From Candidatus Lambdaproteobacteria bacterium (lineage in GTDB: Bacteria > SAR324 > NAC60-12): 20,994 nt of DNA. Every line of letters starts with the position of its first letter. Within the stretch, counting starts at the first letter, position 1. This document shows positions 7,158 through 15,380 of the stretch, piece by piece. Under the pieces are notes generated by a model. It saw nothing but the letters and a program-made list of their open reading frames with translations. It made no database searches and was not told the origin of the DNA. A program made the translations under genes and the position numbers. Location of the stretch: positions 1 to 20,994 of the forward strand of contig DTUH01000024.1 of assembly GCA_012964265.1 (NCBI GenBank). Reading direction: 5' to 3'.

Positions 7158-7174
7158 GATTTATGACATTTTAA

Positions 7175-7558
7175 TCAGATCCGCCGCTGCTTTGGTGGAC
7201 GGCATCCGTTGTGAGGAACAGGTGTGATATCGTTGATTGACGTGATACGCATATCTTCAAGTGCAGAAATTGCACGAAGTGCGGACTCACGTCCCGAACC
7301 TGGTCCTTTGACAAAAACATCGACACTTTTCATGCCGCTGTCAACTGCCTTTCTCAGAGCATCATCTGCCGCCACTCTTGCAGCAAACGGTGTGCTTTTT
7401 CGTGACCCTTTAAAGCCATGGGCGCCTGTACTTGACCAGGCAATTACGTTGCCTTGAGCATCAGTAATTGTCACGATTGTGTTATTAAACGTGGCCTTGA
7501 TATAAACCCTGCCCTGTTCAACGATTTTTTTCTCTTTTTTCTTTCTTGCCTGTGCCAT
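7175..7558 (-). CDS. rpsK: 30S ribosomal protein S11
   Basis: This encodes 127 residues of S11, a platform protein of the small subunit near the 3' end of 16S rRNA. The N-terminus is basic. The core has IKATFNNTIVTITD and GSRKSTPFAA, and the C-terminus ends in the conserved TPVPHNGCRPPKQRRI. Length is normal. It starts 32 bp after rpsM. The gene that follows in many proteobacteria, rpsD, is missing. Confidence 0.98.
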   Translation of the reverse strand: MAQARKKKEKKIVEQGRVYIKATFNNTIVTITDAQGNVIAWSSTGAHGFKGSRKSTPFAARVAADDALRKAVDSGMKSVDVFVKGPGSGRESALRAISALEDMRITSINDITPVPHNGCRPPKQRRI

Positions 7559-7590
7559 CAGATACGGCTCTTTTCAGTGTTTAGGATGAA

Positions 7591-7959
7591 TTATTTTTTC
7601 TTGCTGACTGCCAGTCTTCTTGGCCCTTTTCTTGTTCTTGCATTGGTTTTGGTCCGTTGACCTCTTACCGGCATATGTTTGCGGTGCCGCAAACCACGGT
7701 AGTTGCCTAAATCCATGAGGCGCTTGATATTCAAACTAATGTCCCGTCTAAGATCGCCTTCAACCTGGTATTCTTTTTCGATAATTGTACGTATCTGATT
7801 CACCTGTTCGTCACTCAGGTCACGTACACGGGCATCCTTATCAATCTTCGCTTTGGTTAAAATATCATTTGAAATCTTTCTGCCGACACCATAGATGTAG
7901 GTCAGTCCAATCTCCACCCTTTTAGCATTTGGTAAGTCAATACCGGAAATTCTTGCCAT
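7591..7959 (-). CDS. rpsM: 30S ribosomal protein S13
   Basis: This encodes 122 residues of S13, a head protein that contacts the large subunit and the P-site tRNA. It begins MARISGIDLPNAKRVEIGLT. It has the helix-two-turn-helix segment YGVGRKISNDIL and the basic tail GLRHRKHMPVRGQRTKTNAR, typical of the family. It follows rpmJ by 11 bp, the usual rpmJ-rpsM-rpsK order. Confidence 0.98.
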   Translation of the reverse strand: MARISGIDLPNAKRVEIGLTYIYGVGRKISNDILTKAKIDKDARVRDLSDEQVNQIRTIIEKEYQVEGDLRRDISLNIKRLMDLGNYRGLRHRKHMPVRGQRTKTNARTRKGPRRLAVSKKK

Positions 7960-7970
7960 CCAGCTCCTTC

Positions 7971-8084
7971 TTATCCTTGACGCTGTTTATGTTTTGGATT
8001 CTCGCAAATTACGCGCAAGACTCCTTTTCTCTTAATGATTCTGCATTTGTTGCAGATTTTTTTTACGGACGAACGTACTTTCAT
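7971..8084 (-). CDS. rpmJ: 50S ribosomal protein L36 (zinc-binding type)
   Basis: This is a 37-residue gene, easily missed because of its size. The protein starts MKVRSSVKKICNKCRIIKRK and ends PKHKQRQG. It carries the zinc ligands C11, C14, C27 and H32 of the cysteine-containing L36 form. It lies between secY (18 bp upstream) and rpsM, its standard place. No infA, map or adk gene separates it from secY, unlike in many bacteria. No clear ribosome-binding site is visible. Confidence 0.96.
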   Translation of the reverse strand: MKVRSSVKKICNKCRIIKRKGVLRVICENPKHKQRQG

Positions 8085-8102
8085 GTTATTTTTTTGATTG
8101 CA

Positions 8103-9434
8103 TCATAGTCGCAACGCACCAGATTTCAATTGCCGTCGCTTTGTTTTTTTCATGAAGCCGTCATAATTCTGATTTAACAGGAAGGCTTCAATTTGATTAA
8201 CCAGGTCTAATCCTACTCCAACCACAATTAAAAGTGCTGTCCCGCCAAAGTAGAAAGGAATGTCAAAAAGGTCAAAAAGTATGTACGGGAATAGACAGAC
8301 AATGGCCAAGTAAGTTGCTCCGCCAAAAGTTAATCTTGAAAGTACTAAATTCACATATTCAGCCGTTTTTTTGCCGGGACGTATTCCCGGAATGTATCCA
8401 CCATGTTTCTTCATTTCTTCTGCAATCTTTACAGGGTTAAACGTAATTGCCGTATAAAAGAAGGCAAAGAAAAAAATCATCAGGGCAAACATAAAGTTGT
8501 AAAGCATTCTGCCCGGTAGCAACTGACTGCCGATTGCCTGCACCCACGGGATTGCAATAAAACCTGTGATTGTTGCCGGAAAAGCAAGGATCGAAGATGC
8601 GAAAATTGGCGGTATAACTCCCGCAGTGTTAATTTTCAGAGGAAGGTGTGAAGACTGACCTCCAAACATTCGATTCCCCTGCATTCGTTTTGCGTATTGT
8701 ACAGGGATTTTCCTGTATGCAGTTTCTGCAAATATAACCAGGAAGATAACAACTATCATCAACAATCCTACTAATATCAGTACCAGGGGTGACAACACAT
8801 TATCCTGAACCAGACGAATTGAATTTATGATAGCGCCTGGAATGCCAACTACAATTCCTGCAAAAATCAATAACGAGATACCATTTCCAATCCCACGTTC
8901 ACTGATTTGCTCTCCTACCCACATCAAAAATGCTGTACCTGCAGTCAGGGTGATTACAGTCAGTGCTCTAAATGCCCATGGACTTAAGGTTGAAATTACG
9001 ATTGGTTGTCCACTTGGAGCAGCCATACTCTCAAGTCCGACCGCAATGGCAAAGCCCTGAACTATACTGAGAACTATCGTTCCGTATCTCGTGTAACCGG
9101 TAATCTTTTTACGTCCGGCATCGCCCTCTTTAGATAACCTTTCCAGGTAAGGGAAAACTGCAGTCAATAACTGAATAATAATTGAAGCACTGATGTAAGG
9201 CATTACACCCAACGCGAAAACAGTCAGCCTCGCCAATGCACCACCAGTAAACATATCGAAAAAACGCAGTATGGAACCCTGTTGCGCTTCAAAAAATGCC
9301 GTCAGTGCCCCTCCATCAATCCCAGGTGTAGGAATATGTGCACCCAGGCGGAAAATGAAAAGCATGAAAAGAGTGAAGAAAATGCGCTGTCTTAACTCTT
9401 CAATCCGAAAAATATTCTGAATAATGTTTAACAT
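8103..9434 (-). CDS. secY: preprotein translocase subunit SecY
   Basis: This encodes a 443-residue integral membrane protein, the pore of the Sec translocon. Family marks include FRLGAHIPTPGID in the first transmembrane segment region, GVMPYISASIIIQLL, the GTAFLMWVGEQISERGIGNG segment and the cytoplasmic loop RRIPVQYAKRM-like sequence (here YRKIPVQYAKRM). About ten hydrophobic segments can be picked out. The ATG at 9434 shares one base with the rplO stop (TGATG), pointing to translational coupling; a TTG one codon earlier is less likely. Length equals the E. coli protein. Confidence 0.98.
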   Translation of the reverse strand: MLNIIQNIFRIEELRQRIFFTLFMLFIFRLGAHIPTPGIDGGALTAFFEAQQGSILRFFDMFTGGALARLTVFALGVMPYISASIIIQLLTAVFPYLERLSKEGDAGRKKITGYTRYGTIVLSIVQGFAIAVGLESMAAPSGQPIVISTLSPWAFRALTVITLTAGTAFLMWVGEQISERGIGNGISLLIFAGIVVGIPGAIINSIRLVQDNVLSPLVLILVGLLMIVVIFLVIFAETAYRKIPVQYAKRMQGNRMFGGQSSHLPLKINTAGVIPPIFASSILAFPATITGFIAIPWVQAIGSQLLPGRMLYNFMFALMIFFFAFFYTAITFNPVKIAEEMKKHGGYIPGIRPGKKTAEYVNLVLSRLTFGGATYLAIVCLFPYILFDLFDIPFYFGGTALLIVVGVGLDLVNQIEAFLLNQNYDGFMKKTKRRQLKSGALRL

Positions 9435-9892
9435 CAAAGACGTCCCGGATCTCTCGTAACTACTTCTCCACCGGCTTTTTTCACTGCTTCAGCAGCACTT
9501 GCGCTGACCATATCTACTTCAATCGTTAATTTCTTGCTCAGGACTCCCTTTCCTAAAAGCTTTACGGGTTTGTCTGCTTTTTTGATGAAACCCAATTCCT
9601 TCAGTTTGCTTTTATCCAGGCTGCTTCCTGTTTCAACTGAAACCGCATCTTCCAGGTTTTGTAAATTTATCAGCTGGGCATATACTTTGTTTGGACTTGT
9701 AAATCCAAACTTTGGCAATCTGCGGCTAAGCGGATTTTGTCCGCCTTCAAAACCTCTCTTACGTTTATATCCGGAACGTGATTTCGCACCATTTTGTCCG
9801 CGTCCGCAATTCTTTCCGCTTCCGCTTCCAGGACCTCTGCCTACACGTTTACGGGGCTTGTATTTACTTGATTCAAGATCGTGGAGATACAT
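9434..9892 (-). CDS. rplO: 50S ribosomal protein L15
   Basis: This encodes 152 residues of L15, an early-to-mid assembly protein of the large subunit. The N-terminus has the Gly/Arg-rich extended arm that threads into 23S rRNA (GRGPGSGSGKNCGRGQNG), followed by RRLPKFGF and a globular C-terminal half. It begins 17 bp after rpmD and overlaps secY by one base. Confidence 0.98.
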   Translation of the reverse strand: MYLHDLESSKYKPRKRVGRGPGSGSGKNCGRGQNGAKSRSGYKRKRGFEGGQNPLSRRLPKFGFTSPNKVYAQLINLQNLEDAVSVETGSSLDKSKLKELGFIKKADKPVKLLGKGVLSKKLTIEVDMVSASAAEAVKKAGGEVVTRDPGRL

Positions 9893-9909
9893 TGTGTTTC
9901 CGTTTATTA

Positions 9910-10095
9910 TTAAACTGCTGTCTCAATCCGGACAAGATGATTTACCTTCCGTATCATTCCACGAACTTCCGGAGTGTTTTCAAGCACCGCAGAGCTGTTT
10001 ATTTTCCGTAAGCCTAATCCGCTCAGACATGCTTTTTGATTTGTTTTAGCACCAATTCGACTTCGAATCTGTGTCACTTTTATTTTAGTTGGCAT
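9910..10095 (-). CDS. rpmD: 50S ribosomal protein L30
   Basis: This encodes a 61-residue bacterial-length L30 starting MPTKIKVTQIRSRIGAK, with GLRKINSSAVLENTPEVRG and the closing VRIE segment typical of the family. It begins 2 bp after the rpsE stop and is followed by rplO, the standard spc order. Confidence 0.97.
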   Translation of the reverse strand: MPTKIKVTQIRSRIGAKTNQKACLSGLGLRKINSSAVLENTPEVRGMIRKVNHLVRIETAV

Positions 10096-10097
10096 CT

Positions 10098-10601
10098 TTA
10101 ATGTTGGCTTAAATATTCGATGTCTTTACCTCTTGCCCGCGCAATCCATTCGTTACTTCTCAGATTGTATAAGCCTTCAAGGGTAGAGCGCACCAAATTG
10201 TTTGGATTTCGGGAACCTAAACACTTAACACTGATGTCCATGATACCGGCGGCTTCCATGACGGCTCGAACTGCACCGGCAGCAATGATTCCATGACCTT
10301 TTTCAGCAGGTTTCATTAAAACCTTTCCGGAACCAAATTTGCCTACAGCCAAATGTGGAATTGATGTGCCTTCCACATTAATTTTTTTCATGCATGCTGA
10401 AGCCTGTTCAACTGCTTTGCGAATTGCTTCAACAACTTCGTTAGCCTTTCCAAGGCCCAGTCCAACTTGACCGCGGCCGTCACCGACTACAATCAAGGCA
10501 CTAAAGCTAAATCTTCGTCCACCTTTCACTACTTTGGCTACTCGGTTTACACGGATCACCTTTTCGATCAGCTCATTTTTTTCTGAATGCTTTTCTGCCA
10601 C
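10098..10601 (-). CDS. rpsE: 30S ribosomal protein S5
   Basis: This encodes 167 residues of S5, which lines the mRNA entry channel with S3 and S4 and affects decoding fidelity. The S5 double-stranded RNA-binding-like domain is evident in VVKGGRRFSFSALIVVGDG and GLGLGKANEVVEAI. The C-terminal domain has KCLGSRNPNNLVRST. The start is GTG at 10601, the only suitable start near the expected N-terminus. Its usual partner S4 is not encoded in this window. Confidence 0.97.
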   Translation of the reverse strand: MAEKHSEKNELIEKVIRVNRVAKVVKGGRRFSFSALIVVGDGRGQVGLGLGKANEVVEAIRKAVEQASACMKKINVEGTSIPHLAVGKFGSGKVLMKPAEKGHGIIAAGAVRAVMEAAGIMDISVKCLGSRNPNNLVRSTLEGLYNLRSNEWIARARGKDIEYLSQH

Positions 10602-10631
10602 TATTTTACCATTTATTCAGCTTTGCCGGGT

Positions 10632-11000
10632 TCAGAACTTCAGGCCTGCCTCCCTAGCACCATCGGCTAAGGCCTGTACACGTCCATGATAAACATAACC
10701 ACCGCGGTCAAAGACAACGGAGGAAATTGATTTGCCTAATAGTTTTTTTGCCACATCTGTACCAACTGCTTTTGCTGCGTCTTTGTTTCCAGAATAGGTC
10801 TTTTTCAAGGATTTTTTTAATTCAACTGTTGAAGAAGCGGCAAGTGTCCTCCCTGCGATATCATCAACTGCCTGCACATAAATATGGAGTGCAGATCTGA
10901 ACACCGCCAGTCGAGGGCGCAAATCTGTACCGAAGATTTTTTTTCTAAGACGTCTGTGTCTGGTTTGTCTAGCCTTCAGACGATTTGCCGCATTATCCAT
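10632..11000 (-). CDS. rplR: 50S ribosomal protein L18
   Basis: This encodes 122 residues of L18, which binds 5S rRNA with L5 and brings it to the central protuberance. The basic N-terminal region (RQTRHRRLRKKI) precedes RPRLAVFRSALHIYVQ, and the C-terminus has FDRGGYVYHGRVQALADGAR and GLKF, all typical. It lies between rplF (20 bp) and rpsE (30 bp). Confidence 0.98.
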   Translation of the reverse strand: MDNAANRLKARQTRHRRLRKKIFGTDLRPRLAVFRSALHIYVQAVDDIAGRTLAASSTVELKKSLKKTYSGNKDAAKAVGTDVAKKLLGKSISSVVFDRGGYVYHGRVQALADGAREAGLKF

Positions 11001-11020
11001 TTCTATATGTAACTTGAGTT

Positions 11021-11560
11021 TTAAGTTTTGCCGCTTTTTCCGGCTTTTCGCTTAATTTTTTCGCCCTCAAATAAAATACCTTTTCCTTTGTAAGGCTCAG
11101 GTGGTCTAAATTTTTGAATCTCCGCTGAAACCTGTCCCAAAAGTTGTTTGTCAGAACTTTCAAGCAGAATCCTGGTATTGGCATTGACAGTAGCTTTTAT
11201 TCCATCCGGAAGAGCGTATTTTATTGGATGAGAGTAACCTACATTAAGTTCCAGAATTTTTTGACTGACAGCTGCTTTATAACCGACACCGACTAAGTTG
11301 AGTTGTTTTTGAAAACCTTCTGTCACACCATGAATCATATTTGAGATCAATGCCCAGGTGGTTCCAAGCATTGGAGTCATAGGTGCATCCAGATCCGCAG
11401 GTGTTACTAAAATCTTTTCGGTATCAATATTCAACTCAATCGCCGGATGCGCTTTGAGTTCCAATTCACCCTTTGGTCCCTTCACAGAAAGAAGACGTGC
11501 CTTAAAGGACACCTCAACTCCTTGAGTCACTTTGATGGGTTTTTTACCAATTCTTGACAT
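11021..11560 (-). CDS. rplF: 50S ribosomal protein L6
   Basis: This encodes 179 residues of L6, located near the factor-binding site beside the sarcin-ricin loop. It begins MSRIGKKPIKV. It has two repeated L6 folds, with GPKGEL in the first and the conserved RPPEPYKGKGI near the end of the second. Spacing to rpsH is 24 bp. Confidence 0.98.
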   Translation of the reverse strand: MSRIGKKPIKVTQGVEVSFKARLLSVKGPKGELELKAHPAIELNIDTEKILVTPADLDAPMTPMLGTTWALISNMIHGVTEGFQKQLNLVGVGYKAAVSQKILELNVGYSHPIKYALPDGIKATVNANTRILLESSDKQLLGQVSAEIQKFRPPEPYKGKGILFEGEKIKRKAGKSGKT

Positions 11561-11584
11561 TTTCTATTCTCTTTATAATCCAGA

Positions 11585-11980
11585 CTAGCAGACAGTGCAA
11601 AGCACTTCGCCTCCGATATTGTCGGCACGGCATTGTCGATCGCTCAAAATTCCCTTTGAGGTGGAAAGAATCGAAATTCCCTGTCCATTTAAAACAGGTT
11701 TGCAATCTTTACCTTTTGTGTAGAGACGGAGTCCGGGTTTGCTGATACGTTTAATTTCGCGGATTACCGGCAATTCATCCACATATTTTAACCAGATCCG
11801 GAGTTGCGGGAACTTGCCTTTTTCGTCTAACTCCCAGTTCACAATGAATCCTTCATCTTTCAAAACTTTGACGATGCTGACTTTCATTTTGGAAGATAAG
11901 AGTTCCAAGCTCGGTTTATTCCTCATATTCGCATTGCGGATACGTGTTAATAAATCCGCAACGGGGTCACTCATTGACAT
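11585..11980 (-). CDS. rpsH: 30S ribosomal protein S8
   Basis: This encodes 131 residues of S8, a primary 16S rRNA binder in the central domain and, in enterobacteria, a translational repressor of the spc operon. The N-terminus MSMSDPVADLLTRIRNA and the closing GISILSTSKGILSDRQCR are diagnostic. The C-terminus ends CTVC where many homologues end in YVA or similar. The starts at 11980 and 11974 differ by two residues; the longer form matches the common MSM start. Confidence 0.97.
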   Translation of the reverse strand: MSMSDPVADLLTRIRNANMRNKPSLELLSSKMKVSIVKVLKDEGFIVNWELDEKGKFPQLRIWLKYVDELPVIREIKRISKPGLRLYTKGKDCKPVLNGQGISILSTSKGILSDRQCRADNIGGEVLCTVC

Positions 11981-12009
11981 AACACAATTTTATTGAGATT
12001 TTTTAATTT

Positions 12010-12195
12010 TTACCAACTGGCTTTTGTAACTCCTGGAAGGAGTCCTGCATTTGCATTTTTCCGAAAGCAAATTCTGCACATCCCGAACTTTCTCAAATAA
12101 CCACGGGGACGTCCGCAATAACCACATCTACTGTATTGACGCACTTTATATTTTTGCTTGCGCTCGCTTTTGGCGATCATCGATTTTTTTGCCAT
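12010..12195 (-). CDS. rpsN: 30S ribosomal protein S14, zinc-binding type
   Basis: This encodes a 61-residue short S14 (type Z). It keeps the zinc ribbon C24-X2-C27 and C40-X2-C43 in SRCGYCGRPRGYLRKFGMCR. The S14 of E. coli is longer and lacks these cysteines. The ATG at 12195 is preceded by TAGG, which is also the end of the rplE gene; the TTG one codon earlier is less likely. It lies 5 bp past rplE. Confidence 0.97.
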   Translation of the reverse strand: MAKKSMIAKSERKQKYKVRQYSRCGYCGRPRGYLRKFGMCRICFRKNANAGLLPGVTKASW

Positions 12196-12200
12196 CAAAC

Positions 12201-12746
12201 CTATTTTCTAAAAGGAAATCCTAAGTCCTGCAGAAACGCAAGACCCTCTTTATCTGTAGGAGCACTTGTTACTACAGAAACATTCATTCCACGGATGTGA
12301 TCCACATCATCAAATTCAATTTCAGGAAATATCAATTGTTCCTTAATACCGATTGTATAATTTCCTGCTCCATCAAAAGCCTTTGGTGAAATACCACGAA
12401 AGTCCCGAATACGCGGCATGGCAATGTGAAGTAATTTATCAAGAAAATTCCACATTTGCTGATTACGTAGAGTAACCATGCAGCCGATAGGCATATCTTC
12501 ACGCAGTTTAAATCCCGCAATGGAACGTTTTGCCCGTGTGATCACAGGTTTCTGTCCGGAAATCAAAGCCAGTTGTTTGCTGGCTGCCTCTACAACTTTG
12601 GGATTCTGAACGGCTTCTCCAAGACCTATGTTCAAGGTGACCTTCTTGATGGCTGGAATTTGATGCGTATTTTTGTAATTAAACTTCTTTTGTAGAAGCG
12701 GCACGACCTTTGTCTTGTAGGTCTCCAACAAATGACTTTCTGACAT
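12201..12746 (-). CDS. rplE: 50S ribosomal protein L5
   Basis: This encodes 181 residues of L5, a 5S rRNA-binding protein of the central protuberance that touches the P-site tRNA. Marks include KKVTLNIGLGEAVQN, GQKPVITRAKRSIAGFKLR and the closing FLQDLGFPFRK. It shares one base with the rplX stop (TAATG), indicating translational coupling. Confidence 0.98.
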   Translation of the reverse strand: MSESHLLETYKTKVVPLLQKKFNYKNTHQIPAIKKVTLNIGLGEAVQNPKVVEAASKQLALISGQKPVITRAKRSIAGFKLREDMPIGCMVTLRNQQMWNFLDKLLHIAMPRIRDFRGISPKAFDGAGNYTIGIKEQLIFPEIEFDDVDHIRGMNVSVVTSAPTDKEGLAFLQDLGFPFRK

Positions 12747-13087
12747 TATCCTAATACCTCTCCTGATTTTACACAGACCCGATTTTTAACACCTGCACCG
12801 CTGGTTTGTATTTTTACACGTACACCTCTGTTCAAAGCAGGGTTGTATAGCTGTACATTTGAGTAGTGAACAGGTGATTCGGTTTTTACCAACCCGCCCT
12901 GCTGATTTGCAGCATTGGGCTTAGTATGGCGTGTGACCATATTTACACCTTCAATCAGCAAACGTTCCCGTTTCCAATCTACAGTTATAACACGTCCCGT
13001 ACGCCCTTTTTCTTTTCCGGAAATAACCATCACAGTGTCTTCACGACGAATTGTGGGTCTTCTCTTTTTTTTCTGTTTGGCTTTCAT
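12746..13087 (-). CDS. rplX: 50S ribosomal protein L24
   Basis: This encodes 113 residues of L24, an assembly-initiating protein that binds the 5' end of 23S rRNA. The KOW motif is visible in DTVMVISGKEKGRTGRVITV, followed by VNMVTRHTKPNAANQQGG. A basic ten-residue lead precedes the KOW region. It begins 9 bp after rplN and overlaps rplE by one base. Confidence 0.97.
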   Translation of the reverse strand: MKAKQKKKRRPTIRREDTVMVISGKEKGRTGRVITVDWKRERLLIEGVNMVTRHTKPNAANQQGGLVKTESPVHYSNVQLYNPALNRGVRVKIQTSGAGVKNRVCVKSGEVLG

Positions 13088-13096
13088 TTTTAAACT

Positions 13097-13465
13097 CTAC
13101 AATACTTCCGGGGCAAGTGAGAGGATTCGCATAAATTTACCGGCACGTAGTTCTCTGGCTACCGGTCCGAAAATGCGCGTTCCCACCGGCTCACGTTTAG
13201 CGTCAATCACTACAGCAGAATTCTCATCAAATTTTATGTAACTGCCGTCTTTACGACGAAATTCTTTTTTGGTACGGACAACCACTGCTTTGACGACATC
13301 TCCTGATTTTACCTTGGAATGAGGCAGGCAATCCTTGATGGATGCAACAATGATGTCTCCTACCCGTGCATATCGTCTCTTAGATCCACCAAGTACTTTG
13401 ATGCACATCAGTCTTTTTGCTCCTGAGTTGTCAGCAACTCCCAAAATGCTCTGAGTTTGTATCAT
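13097..13465 (-). CDS. rplN: 50S ribosomal protein L14
   Basis: This encodes 122 residues of L14, which sits at the subunit interface and is the docking site for the silencing factor RsfS. It begins MIQTQSILGVADNSGAKRL and ends FMRILSLAPEVL, both diagnostic. It overlaps rpsQ by four bases (ATGA), a coupling arrangement. Confidence 0.98.
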   Translation of the reverse strand: MIQTQSILGVADNSGAKRLMCIKVLGGSKRRYARVGDIIVASIKDCLPHSKVKSGDVVKAVVVRTKKEFRRKDGSYIKFDENSAVVIDAKREPVGTRIFGPVARELRAGKFMRILSLAPEVL

Positions 13466-13701
13466 TGTGCCCGTTTATATAATCTGTAACGCTTGCGTTT
13501 GCTCAAAGGTCTGCATTCGGCAATTTGAACCAAATCACCAATTTGACATTCGTTCTTCTCATCATGAGCAACGTATTTTTTTGAGCGCTTGATGGTCTTC
13601 TTGTAAATAGGGTGTTTAATTTTTCTCTCAATCTTTACAACAATGGATTTGTCCATTTTGTTACTGACGACAACTCCGCTTTGAAGCTTTAGTTTGCTCA
13701 T
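13462..13701 (-). CDS. rpsQ: 30S ribosomal protein S17
   Basis: This encodes 79 residues of S17, a primary 16S rRNA-binding OB-fold protein of the small-subunit body. GVVVSNKMDKSIVVKIER and the closing ECRPLSKRKRYRL are the family marks. It starts 1 bp after the rpmC stop and overlaps rplN by four bases. Confidence 0.98.
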   Translation of the reverse strand: MSKLKLQSGVVVSNKMDKSIVVKIERKIKHPIYKKTIKRSKKYVAHDEKNECQIGDLVQIAECRPLSKRKRYRLYKRAQ

Positions 13702-13702
13702 T

Positions 13703-13912
13703 TCAGCCTTCCACTCGTGATTGTTTAGCCTGTATTTCTGTCAACACGGTATTCAAGCGGGCTATATTTCGACGTGTTTTTTTGATCATAAGAACGTCCG
13801 CTAATTGCCTTGAAACGTGACCGCAGCGCAATCGCAGGTATTCCTCTTTCAAGTCGTTTATTTTTGCTTCCAGTTCATTGACCGGTAGAGCTCGTAAGTC
13901 AGAAGCCTTCAT
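13703..13912 (-). CDS. rpmC: 50S ribosomal protein L29
   Basis: This encodes 69 residues of L29, a helical hairpin protein at the peptide exit tunnel that forms part of the docking site for trigger factor and SRP. It begins MKASDLRALPVNELEAKI and contains the typical RRNIARLNTVLTE. It overlaps rplP by four bases (ATGA). Confidence 0.97.
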   Translation of the reverse strand: MKASDLRALPVNELEAKINDLKEEYLRLRCGHVSRQLADVLMIKKTRRNIARLNTVLTEIQAKQSRVEG

Positions 13913-14325
13913 AATACTGCAGCCCTTTTTATAATTTTTGTTTTTATGGACAATTTGTAAGCAGCCAGACGCAGTGCTTCATGCGCAATTCCTTCCGGGA
14001 CACCATCAATTTCATAGAGAACCCGTCCGGGATGCACAACTGCTACCCATGTATCAACTGCTCCCTTTCCTTTTCCCATCCGTGTCTCAGCTGGTCGCTT
14101 GGTGACGGGTTTATCCGGAAAAACTCTTATCCAGGTTTTTCCGCTCCGTTTTAAAGTTCGTGCAATTACTCTTCGGGCTGCCTCAATCTGCCGTGTTGTC
14201 AAGTATCCACGACCTGTTGCCTGAAGACCTATCGAACCGAAACTAATCAAATTTCCTGTTTGCGCGTCTCCTTGCATCCTACCACGCATCTGTTTACGAA
14301 ATTTTGTCCTTTTTGGCATTAACAT
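13909..14325 (-). CDS. rplP: 50S ribosomal protein L16
   Basis: This encodes 138 residues of L16, which contacts the A-site tRNA elbow. It begins MLMPKRTKFRKQMRG and has FGSIGLQATGRGYLTTRQIE and RMGKGKGAVDTWVAVV, all family marks. The arginine-containing region KPVTKRPAETRMGKGKG, where the hydroxylated arginine lies in E. coli, is present. It follows rpsC by 12 bp. Confidence 0.98.
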   Translation of the reverse strand: MLMPKRTKFRKQMRGRMQGDAQTGNLISFGSIGLQATGRGYLTTRQIEAARRVIARTLKRSGKTWIRVFPDKPVTKRPAETRMGKGKGAVDTWVAVVHPGRVLYEIDGVPEGIAHEALRLAAYKLSIKTKIIKRAAVL

Positions 14326-14337
14326 GGCTATAACTTT

Positions 14338-14991
14338 CTAACTGTGTGATCGTCTACCGCGGGATTTACCATAATCTTCACCTCGATATACCCAGACTTT
14401 TACTCCAATAATGCCATAGGTTGTATTTGCTTCAGCGACCCCGTAATCAATAACAACACGTAAAGTATGTAATTTTACCTGTCCTTCACGTACCCACTCA
14501 GAACGAGCGATTTCTGCACCATTCAAGCGGCCGCCTACCATAACTTTGCAGCCCGCGATATTCATACGCATTGCAGCCTGTATTGAACGTTTGACCGCTC
14601 GTCTGTAGGCAATTCGCCGCTCCAGCTGGCTGGCAATATTTTCCGCAATCAAAGTTGCATCTATTTCCGGACGTTTGATTTCTTTAATATTAATCACCAC
14701 ATCGTGCGGGGTACTCTTGCTAAGTTCTATTTTTAAACGCTCAACTTCGTCACCTTTACGACCAATGATAATTCCTGGCCGTGCAGAAAAAATATTTACC
14801 TTTGTTTTTTTGGCTGTGCGCTCTACTTCTATTTTTGAAATTGCCGCATGCTTTAGACGAGCTTTCACAAATTTTTGAATATCCAAATCCTCTTTAAGCT
14901 GACTTGCATAATCTTTTTCTGCAAACCACTTGGAATTCCATGTTCTTGAAATACCAAGTCTCAGACCTATTGGATTAGCTTTTTGACCCAC
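14338..14991 (-). CDS. rpsC: 30S ribosomal protein S3
   Basis: This encodes 217 residues of S3, which forms part of the mRNA entry tunnel and helicase site with S4 and S5. It begins MGQKANPIGLRLGI. The KH domain has its GRKG loop at residues 77-80. The C-terminal domain contains GRLNGAEIARSEWVREGQVK and DYGVAEANTTYG. It lies 56 bp after rplV, one of the larger gaps in the cluster, and that gap shows no clear motif. Confidence 0.98.
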   Translation of the reverse strand: MGQKANPIGLRLGISRTWNSKWFAEKDYASQLKEDLDIQKFVKARLKHAAISKIEVERTAKKTKVNIFSARPGIIIGRKGDEVERLKIELSKSTPHDVVINIKEIKRPEIDATLIAENIASQLERRIAYRRAVKRSIQAAMRMNIAGCKVMVGGRLNGAEIARSEWVREGQVKLHTLRVVIDYGVAEANTTYGIIGVKVWVYRGEDYGKSRGRRSHS

Positions 14992-15047
14992 AGTTTACCT
15001 TGTTAAACGTGAATTCCCTTTCAGAAACGGGAATTGTGATTTTAATT

Positions 15048-15380
15048 TTATTCTCCGATTTCCAGCGTGATGTGGCTGGAGCGTTTTTTAATACCAGAGG
15101 CACGTCCCATTGCTCTCGGCCGGAAACGTTTGAGCACCCGTGCTTCATTTACGTAAGCAGTGATAACCCTGAAATTATCTACATCAGCTTCCGGATCTTG
15201 ACTGTCTGCATTTGCAATTGCGGACTGCAGGACTTTCATTACCGGTTCAGCCGCTCTGTTACGCAATGTACTCAATTGCGCCATTGCCCGAACGACATTC
15301 TTTCCCCTGATCAAATCTACAACCAAACGGGCTTTTCTTGGGGCCACTCTTATATTTCTTGCTGTTGCTTGGGCAGTCAT
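15048..15380 (-). CDS. rplV: 50S ribosomal protein L22
   Basis: This encodes 110 residues of L22, whose long beta-hairpin lines the nascent-peptide tunnel and is a known macrolide-response site. The hairpin is visible around VLKRFRPRAMGRASGIKKRS, after VAPRKARLVVDLIRGK near the N-terminus. It shares one base with the rpsS stop (TAATG). Confidence 0.98.
   Translation of the reverse strand: MTAQATARNIRVAPRKARLVVDLIRGKNVVRAMAQLSTLRNRAAEPVMKVLQSAIANADSQDPEADVDNFRVITAYVNEARVLKRFRPRAMGRASGIKKRSSHITLEIGE

Noticed and set aside
9534..10049. Long plus-strand open frame across rplO and rpmD
   Set aside because: It is antisense to two intact ribosomal protein genes and shows no family signature.
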